Positions 14,994 to 18,865 of a stretch of 18,865 nt of DNA are shown in pieces. Within the stretch, counting starts at the first letter, position 1, and every line of letters starts with the position of its first letter. The stretch covers positions 1 through 18,865 of the forward strand of contig JAQUPC010000029.1 of assembly GCA_028716765.1 (NCBI GenBank). The letters run 5' to 3'. The position numbers and the translations under genes were made by a program. Source of the stretch: Alphaproteobacteria bacterium. Lineage in GTDB: Bacteria > Pseudomonadota > Alphaproteobacteria > UBA9219. The notes beneath the pieces were generated by a model that was given only the letters and a program-made list of their open reading frames with translations, was not told the DNA's origin and ran no database searches.

Positions 14994-15140
14994 AGTTAAT
15001 GAACCTTGTTAACCTCGTTCCTGTCAAATTGGGGGATAACGCCTTGGCCGTCAACTCTTTTTCGCTTTTTGTGCAGAAAGCCTTGTGTTACGAAAACGCT
15101 GCTGGAAGCTATATTGAGCCTTATATACAGGAGAGAGATT

Positions 15141-15602
15141 ATGGATAGGGAAATAGACAGGGGTAAATACAAAAGGCTTTACCGGAATTTTGGCCCCGAA
15201 GCGGCGTTTGTTGCTTTGTTTCGCGATACTTACGTCAGCGGCAGTGTCGAAATAAGAGAAACGCCCGGTAAGCATGGGCCCATTTATTATGCCGAAATCA
15301 AAACCATGATGTCCGTGGCCGAAGTGGCCGGTTCCTATCTTCACAGGGCCAGGGTTGTCGGTGTCGGAGATAAACGTGAAACGGCTTTGTCTCAGCTGTT
15401 GTGGGGCATGCTCTATCCTTGCCGCAGGGCTTCAATGGACTTCAAATATTCCCCGGAGTTGAAAGAATATCTTGTTGTTACGGGGCCCGAAGGCTTTTGC
15501 CATCGTTTTCCCATAAAGAAGGATTGCGTGCGGCCTTCGCCTCAATCCCGGAAGCCAGCCTGCCGTGGCGCACAAGCCTTGCTGATAGCAGGAGCGTCGT
15601 AA
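15141..15602 (+). CDS. hypothetical protein, 153 residues
   Basis: Unrecognised soluble protein of 153 residues. I chose ATG 15141 because AGGAGA precedes it by about nine bases; the open frame extends upstream to 15006 but those residues look like translated spacer. Visible features: a basic start (MDREIDRGKYKRLYRNFGPE), a mixed middle section (HGPIYYAEIKTMMSVAEVAG, HRARVVGVGDKRETALSQLL), then KEYLVVTGPEGFCHRF and a basic C-terminus with two Cys (KKDCVRPSPQSRKPACRG). No signal peptide or membrane segment is apparent. It is divergent from hflK and lies 27 bases ahead of a second small gene on the same strand. The C-terminal 30 residues look lower in complexity than the rest, so an error or frameshift near 15520 cannot be ruled out. 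Confidence 0.62.
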   Translation: MDREIDRGKYKRLYRNFGPEAAFVALFRDTYVSGSVEIRETPGKHGPIYYAEIKTMMSVAEVAGSYLHRARVVGVGDKRETALSQLLWGMLYPCRRASMDFKYSPELKEYLVVTGPEGFCHRFPIKKDCVRPSPQSRKPACRGAQALLIAGAS

Positions 15603-15629
15603 GAAGAGTCAAATTCCGAGGAGATGGTT

Positions 15630-15959
15630 ATGCGTGACACCAGAAAACTTAGAGACGGGACGACGGTAGACCGAGAAGAGGCCGGGTTGGCCTATTCGAA
15701 TTTGAGGACGTTCACGGACATGGAAACAAGGGAAACGACGAGAAAGTTAATCGAATTTGCTCAAGGCAAACGCGGCGATTTGCCATCGGACGTTTTGGAG
15801 AGGCTTAAATACCACGAGCTGACTCAGCCCGATGGGACGGTCAGCGAAACCGTAAAAAAAGTCATTCTTTTGTCGATAAGAGGCGATGGCAATAGTTATG
15901 AAATCGTCACCCCTTTTGATCACAGCGGTTCCGGCCCCCAATTTAGATTAGGGCTCTAG
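15630..15959 (+). CDS. hypothetical protein, 109 residues
   Basis: Unrecognised, highly charged, probably cytoplasmic protein of 109 residues. ATG 15630 is preferred over ATG 15624 because GAGGAG lies six bases before it and directly abuts the earlier codon. Sequence features: TRKLRDGTTVDREEAGLAYS, a charged and probably helical part (TDMETRETTRKLIEFAQG, GDLPSDVLERLKYHEL), then a part that alternates like beta strands (TVKKVILLSIRGDGNSYEIV). It has no Cys, signal peptide or membrane helix. It follows the 153-residue gene by 27 bases, so the two probably form a small operon. It converges on rnr with only ten bases between the stops and no visible terminator. Confidence 0.62.
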   Translation: MRDTRKLRDGTTVDREEAGLAYSNLRTFTDMETRETTRKLIEFAQGKRGDLPSDVLERLKYHELTQPDGTVSETVKKVILLSIRGDGNSYEIVTPFDHSGSGPQFRLGL

Positions 15960-15969
15960 GAAACGAACC

Positions 15970-17988
15970 CTAGCGCCGCCGTTTGCGTGGCCGCTCGTGT
16001 CCGTGTTTCTTCGCAGGCCGTTTCGCGCCGCCTTGTTTTTCGTCTTCAACGACTTCAAAACTCATGCTGCCGGTCAGCTTGTCAGCCTTTTCAAGCCGTA
16101 CGTTCACGGGCATGCCAAGCTGATAGGTGCGTTTGGTGCGTTGGCCCACCAAGGCATGGCGCATTTCATCGTGATGATAGAAATCGCGGGGAAGGGCGTT
16201 GAAGGGAATGATCCCGTCCGCGCCGGTCTCATCAAGCGACGCGAACAGCCCGAAACGCGCTACGCCGCTGATGCGCGCCGGAAAGACGGTTCCGACCTTG
16301 TCCGCGAGATAGAGCGTCGTAAAGCGGTCGATCGCGTCGCGTTCCGCCGTGGCCGAACGCCGCTCGGTTGTGGAGATATGTTCGCCTATAGGTTCCAGAC
16401 GCTCGATTTCATTGTCGGTAAGACCGTCCTTGCCAAGTTTGCACGTGCGGATCAGGCCGCGATGCACGATAAGATCGGCGTATCGGCGTATCGGCGAGGT
16501 GAAGTGCGCATATTTCGCCAGCGCCAGCCCGAAATGGCCGATGTTGGCGGGGCTGTAAACGGCTTGCGCCTGTGAGCGCAGCATAACCTCGTTGACGACG
16601 TGCGCATGAGGGCCTCCTGCCGCCAGTTCCAGAACGTGCGTCAGCATGCGCGGATGCAGCTGCTTGGCCGGAACAAGATTGATGCCGAGGCTGCCTAGAA
16701 ACTCGCGCAACGATTCCAGCTTAATTTCGGCGGGTTTGTCGTGAATACGGTAGAGGCAAACCCCGCCTTTGTTCTCCAGTTGTGCCGCCGCCGCGACGTT
16801 GGCCAGTATCATAAACTCTTCGATCAATTTATGACTGTCCAGCCTTTGGCGCGTGGCAATGGCGCGAACCGATCCGTCCTTGTTCATCTCGACTTTGCGC
16901 TCCGGCAAGTCCAGTTCCAGCGTGCCGCGCTTGAGCCGGGCATGCATCAGGCAGCCGTAAGCGCCATAAAGCGGCTTGATAACGTCGTTGAGCAGCGGGG
17001 CGGTATGTTTGTCAGGCTTGCCGTCCATCGCAGCCTGAACCTGTTCGTAAGTCAGTCGTGCGCGCGATTTCATGACTCCGCGCACGAACTGCCAGCGCGT
17101 CAGCTCGCCTTCGCCGTCGATCCACATATGAACGGCCATACAGGCTCGTTCGACGTCTGGGCGGAGCGAGCATAGATCGTTGCTCAGTTTTTCCGGCAGC
17201 ATCGGTACGACGCGGTCGGGAAAATAGGTGGAATTGCCGCGCTCATAAGCCGCCTTGTCCAGCGCACTTGCGGGGCGCACATAATGCGCCACGTCGGCGA
17301 TGGCTACGACGATGTGCCAGCCCTTTTTGTCCGGCTCGGCGAATACGGCATCGTCGAAATCGCGAGCGTCGGGCCCGTCGATAGTAACGAGGGGAATGGA
17401 GCGGAGATTGGTGCGCCTGCTTCCACATTCGTCATTCCCGCGTAAGCGGGAATCCAGCGGCGCGCGTCTGCGTGCCGTTTGACTCATGAGCTCGCTATCG
17501 CTCGCAGCTGGATCCCCGTTTTCACGGGGATGACACGACAATGAGACCGGCTCTGCCGCCTCGGCCTCACGCAACGCCGCTTCGCTAAAAATAACAGGAA
17601 TGCCGTTTGTGTGGATGGCGATCAGGCTGGTATTGCGCGCGTCTTCGGGATCGCCGAGGTGATGCGTAATACGGACCTCGCTGCGGCCTTTTTTCGTGCC
17701 CGGCAAAACTTCAGCGGCGACAAGTTCGCCGGCTTTTTGCTCAGCCTCAGTTGGCTTGCGGATAATGTATTCGGTCTTGTCGCGCCGGTCGGTCGTCTCC
17801 AGCCCCCAGCCGAACTTCGTTTTGACGATAATGCCGACGACGCGTGTTGGCGCCGCGCGCGGCGGTTTGGCGGGGGTTTTTGTATCCTTTGATTTTACGT
17901 CCCGGTGATGAAATGATTCTTTAAATCGGCGATGCGATTTATTGGATTTGTGGGCGGGTGGCGATTTCTTGTTTGATTTGTGTTTCAT
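15970..17988 (-). CDS. rnr: ribonuclease R, short N-terminus and an in-frame palindromic repeat insertion
   Basis: RNase R is a processive 3'-5' exoribonuclease that degrades structured RNA and helps trans-translation. This one has 672 residues, while alphaproteobacterial homologues are commonly about 750 or more. It opens with a Lys/His/Ser-rich segment (1-45) where the family has a winged-helix domain, then OB-type sequence (VVGIIVKTKFGWGLETTD). The RNB catalytic domain starts near 196: IDGPDARDFDDA keeps the metal Asps at 204, 210, 212 and 213. Later motifs are LPEKLSNDLCSLRPD and HFTSPIRRYADLIVHR. An S1 domain (about 564-648) and a basic tail follow. Residues 152-186 are encoded by a palindromic repeat inserted in the linker before the RNB domain. 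The ATG at 17986-17988 has no clear ribosome site and lies inside the upstream gene, suggesting translational coupling. Confidence 0.94.
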   Translation of the reverse strand: MKHKSNKKSPPAHKSNKSHRRFKESFHHRDVKSKDTKTPAKPPRAAPTRVVGIIVKTKFGWGLETTDRRDKTEYIIRKPTEAEQKAGELVAAEVLPGTKKGRSEVRITHHLGDPEDARNTSLIAIHTNGIPVIFSEAALREAEAAEPVSLSCHPRENGDPAASDSELMSQTARRRAPLDSRLRGNDECGSRRTNLRSIPLVTIDGPDARDFDDAVFAEPDKKGWHIVVAIADVAHYVRPASALDKAAYERGNSTYFPDRVVPMLPEKLSNDLCSLRPDVERACMAVHMWIDGEGELTRWQFVRGVMKSRARLTYEQVQAAMDGKPDKHTAPLLNDVIKPLYGAYGCLMHARLKRGTLELDLPERKVEMNKDGSVRAIATRQRLDSHKLIEEFMILANVAAAAQLENKGGVCLYRIHDKPAEIKLESLREFLGSLGINLVPAKQLHPRMLTHVLELAAGGPHAHVVNEVMLRSQAQAVYSPANIGHFGLALAKYAHFTSPIRRYADLIVHRGLIRTCKLGKDGLTDNEIERLEPIGEHISTTERRSATAERDAIDRFTTLYLADKVGTVFPARISGVARFGLFASLDETGADGIIPFNALPRDFYHHDEMRHALVGQRTKRTYQLGMPVNVRLEKADKLTGSMSFEVVEDEKQGGAKRPAKKHGHERPRKRRR
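17431..17534. repeat. two-hairpin palindromic repeat (REPIN-like / interspersed palindromic element) inside rnr
   Basis: A 104-base element with 27-base inverted arms at 17431-17457 and 17508-17534 and a 50-base centre. The arms match at 22 of 27 positions. Each arm is itself a hairpin: ATTCCCGC-gtaa-GCGGGAAT on the left, and ATCCCCGT-tttc-ACGGGGAT on the right. Four of the five differences between arms keep pairing within each hairpin, so each arm retains a perfect 8-base stem. This is the widespread bacterial repeat family whose translation gives peptides like PRENGDP and DSRLRGNDE, both seen in this RNase R. The element is read in frame on the minus strand. No obvious target-site duplication is visible. 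I saw no second copy in the window. Confidence 0.88.
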
Positions 17989-18727
17989 GTGGTCTTGTTG
18001 GATTTGAGAAAAGTTGAGGCTCAGCCGGAATCATAACGAAGATTCGGTGATGCTTGCCGAATACTACTCCACTTTGCGCCATTTGTTCCTTTGAATAAAA
18101 GCGGTGCGTAAGCAACTGTTCAGCATAACGAAGACTGGCGGAGTTATAACCCAATATTACGCCGTCCGGCCTTACGGTGCGCACCATTTCTTGCGCAAGG
18201 GCTTTGTGGTATTCCGTGGTTCTGACGATAAGTTCATCTATGCCGTTAATCATTATATTAACGGATTGGCCGGGCACGCGTGAGATGAAATCAAGCATAT
18301 CCGCGCAAACGGAAAGGCGCTGGGTATTATTTTTAAAAGCGCTTTCCGGGGGAATCAAATCGTATTCCGGATCCTCGCCGAGATCGTGAAGACCGCCAAG
18401 CGGGTATAAATCGACATTGATATAGGCCGAGGCTCCTGCCGTGACGGCAAACTCGCCAAATCTTCCCGTAGCGCCGCCAACGTCAATAAGTGGGGCCCCT
18501 TTTAGGCGCTCTCTCACAAATCGGGCTGTCGTTGTGTTGTCGCCTATGGCGAAAATCCGTGGGTGCAACCACATTGCGGTGCAATCCGCTTGGCTGTGCA
18601 AACCCTTGGCCTTTTTTTCGCGCAAAATGATTTCGCGATAATCCTTGCCTGGCGCGCCAAGAAAATCTTTCAGCACAAGCGCGGAATTTTGCGAAGAAGC
18701 GGCCGACCAATAAGTTGAGGTAGACAT
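17939..18727 (-). CDS. class I SAM-dependent methyltransferase-like protein
   Basis: A 262-residue protein with a Rossmann-type SAM-binding core. Motif I is LIDVGGATGRFGEF (80-93), the second-strand acidic residue is Asp 106 in INVDLYP, and later come SVCADMLDFISRVPG, IMINGIDELI and a family-typical MVRTVRPDGVILGYNS. The N-terminal 75 residues, including MWLHPRIFAIGDNTTTARF, may form a substrate-binding part. The substrate cannot be told: small molecule, sugar or protein are all possible. The ATG at 18725-18727 has a modest AGAGAG ribosome site. Its last 50 bases overlap the start of rnr in another frame, so the two are probably co-transcribed and translationally coupled. No signal peptide is seen. 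Confidence 0.75.
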   Translation of the reverse strand: MSTSTYWSAASSQNSALVLKDFLGAPGKDYREIILREKKAKGLHSQADCTAMWLHPRIFAIGDNTTTARFVRERLKGAPLIDVGGATGRFGEFAVTAGASAYINVDLYPLGGLHDLGEDPEYDLIPPESAFKNNTQRLSVCADMLDFISRVPGQSVNIMINGIDELIVRTTEYHKALAQEMVRTVRPDGVILGYNSASLRYAEQLLTHRFYSKEQMAQSGVVFGKHHRIFVMIPAEPQLFSNPTRPHETQIKQEIATRPQIQ

Positions 18728-18764
18728 ATCTAATTCTCTCTGGGCGATTAGAGTAAAATATTTG

Positions 18765-18865
18765 TCATATGATCCTGCGCGCTTCTAACAGACTTGTAGG
18801 GCTTAGTTTGGGTTGAGGCGCGGTAGGATCCATAATCAGAATTTGTAATTCGCTATGGGAAGGCA
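18765..18865 (-). CDS. possible C-terminal end of a further gene (runs off the right edge)
   Basis: On the minus strand a frame is open from the window edge to a TGA at 18767-18765, encoding 32 residues ending in LSPTSLLEARRII. The residue mix looks protein-like, and the direction and distance (37 bases) fit an operon with the methyltransferase. However, 100 open bases occur often by chance, and no family can be recognised from so little. Confidence 0.25.
   Translation of the reverse strand, partial: PSHSELQILIMDPTAPQPKLSPTSLLEARRII

Noticed and set aside
15026..15055. Promoter for hflK from TTGACG at 15054-15049
   Set aside because: The -35 is good but at 17 bases the -10 would be CAATTT, too far from consensus; a heat-shock reading is also only partial.
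15950..15975. CTAGG/CCTAG inverted repeat between the convergent stops at 15957 and 15972
   Set aside because: Only five paired bases around a long loop and no T-run; too weak to call a bidirectional terminator.
17431..17534. A CRISPR repeat or a frame-breaking insertion in rnr
   Set aside because: There is one copy only and its structure is inverted, not direct repeats; the frame stays open through it, so rnr is not a pseudogene on this evidence.

Overview
The window looks like chromosomal DNA of an alphaproteobacterium. The strongest evidence is gene order. A dgt - argS - SPOR protein - nagZ - scpA - scpB string with tight, overlapping starts is a familiar alphaproteobacterial arrangement. 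The hflK - hflC - degP-type protease string and the style of RNase R agree with this. The DNA is moderately GC-rich by eye (not computed). I cannot name the genus; a free-living lineage such as Rhodospirillales or Micavibrionales is a guess.

Layout, left to right. (1) Positions 1-2484, minus strand: the 5' part of exonuclease III (xthA), preceded by two tandem paralogous periplasmic solute-binding proteins with no permease or ATPase beside them, and a small three-helix membrane protein. (2) Positions 2545-7830, plus strand: dgt, a NUDIX hydrolase, argS, a membrane-anchored SPOR protein and nagZ, almost without gaps; argS and nagZ start at GTG codons inside the previous stop (GTGA), and the SPOR gene starts inside argS. 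(3) Positions 7988-9441, plus strand: scpA and scpB, the condensin partners of SMC, overlapping by ATGA and preceded by a 157-base AT-rich spacer. The tatABC genes often found next are absent. (4) Positions 9461-14993, minus strand: transcription order hflK, hflC, degP-like protease, serpin, small secreted protein. This is an envelope proteolysis block. HflKC modulates FtsH at the membrane, a DegP-type protease works in the periplasm, and a secreted serpin (a suicide inhibitor of serine proteases) lies 38 bases behind it. (5) Positions 15141-15959, plus strand: two unrecognised small genes. (6) Positions 15970-18865, minus strand: RNase R carrying an in-frame palindromic repeat, a SAM-dependent methyltransferase-like gene overlapping its start, and perhaps the end of another gene.

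The most unusual content is: the protease-serpin pair, in which the protease has Asn where the family has its catalytic Asp; the 104-base two-hairpin palindromic element that RNase R translates in frame, with compensatory changes between its arms; RNase R lacking the usual N-terminal winged-helix region; and the orphan pair of binding proteins at a locus where related genomes often have erpA. No tRNA, rRNA, CRISPR array, transposase or convincing intrinsic terminator was seen.
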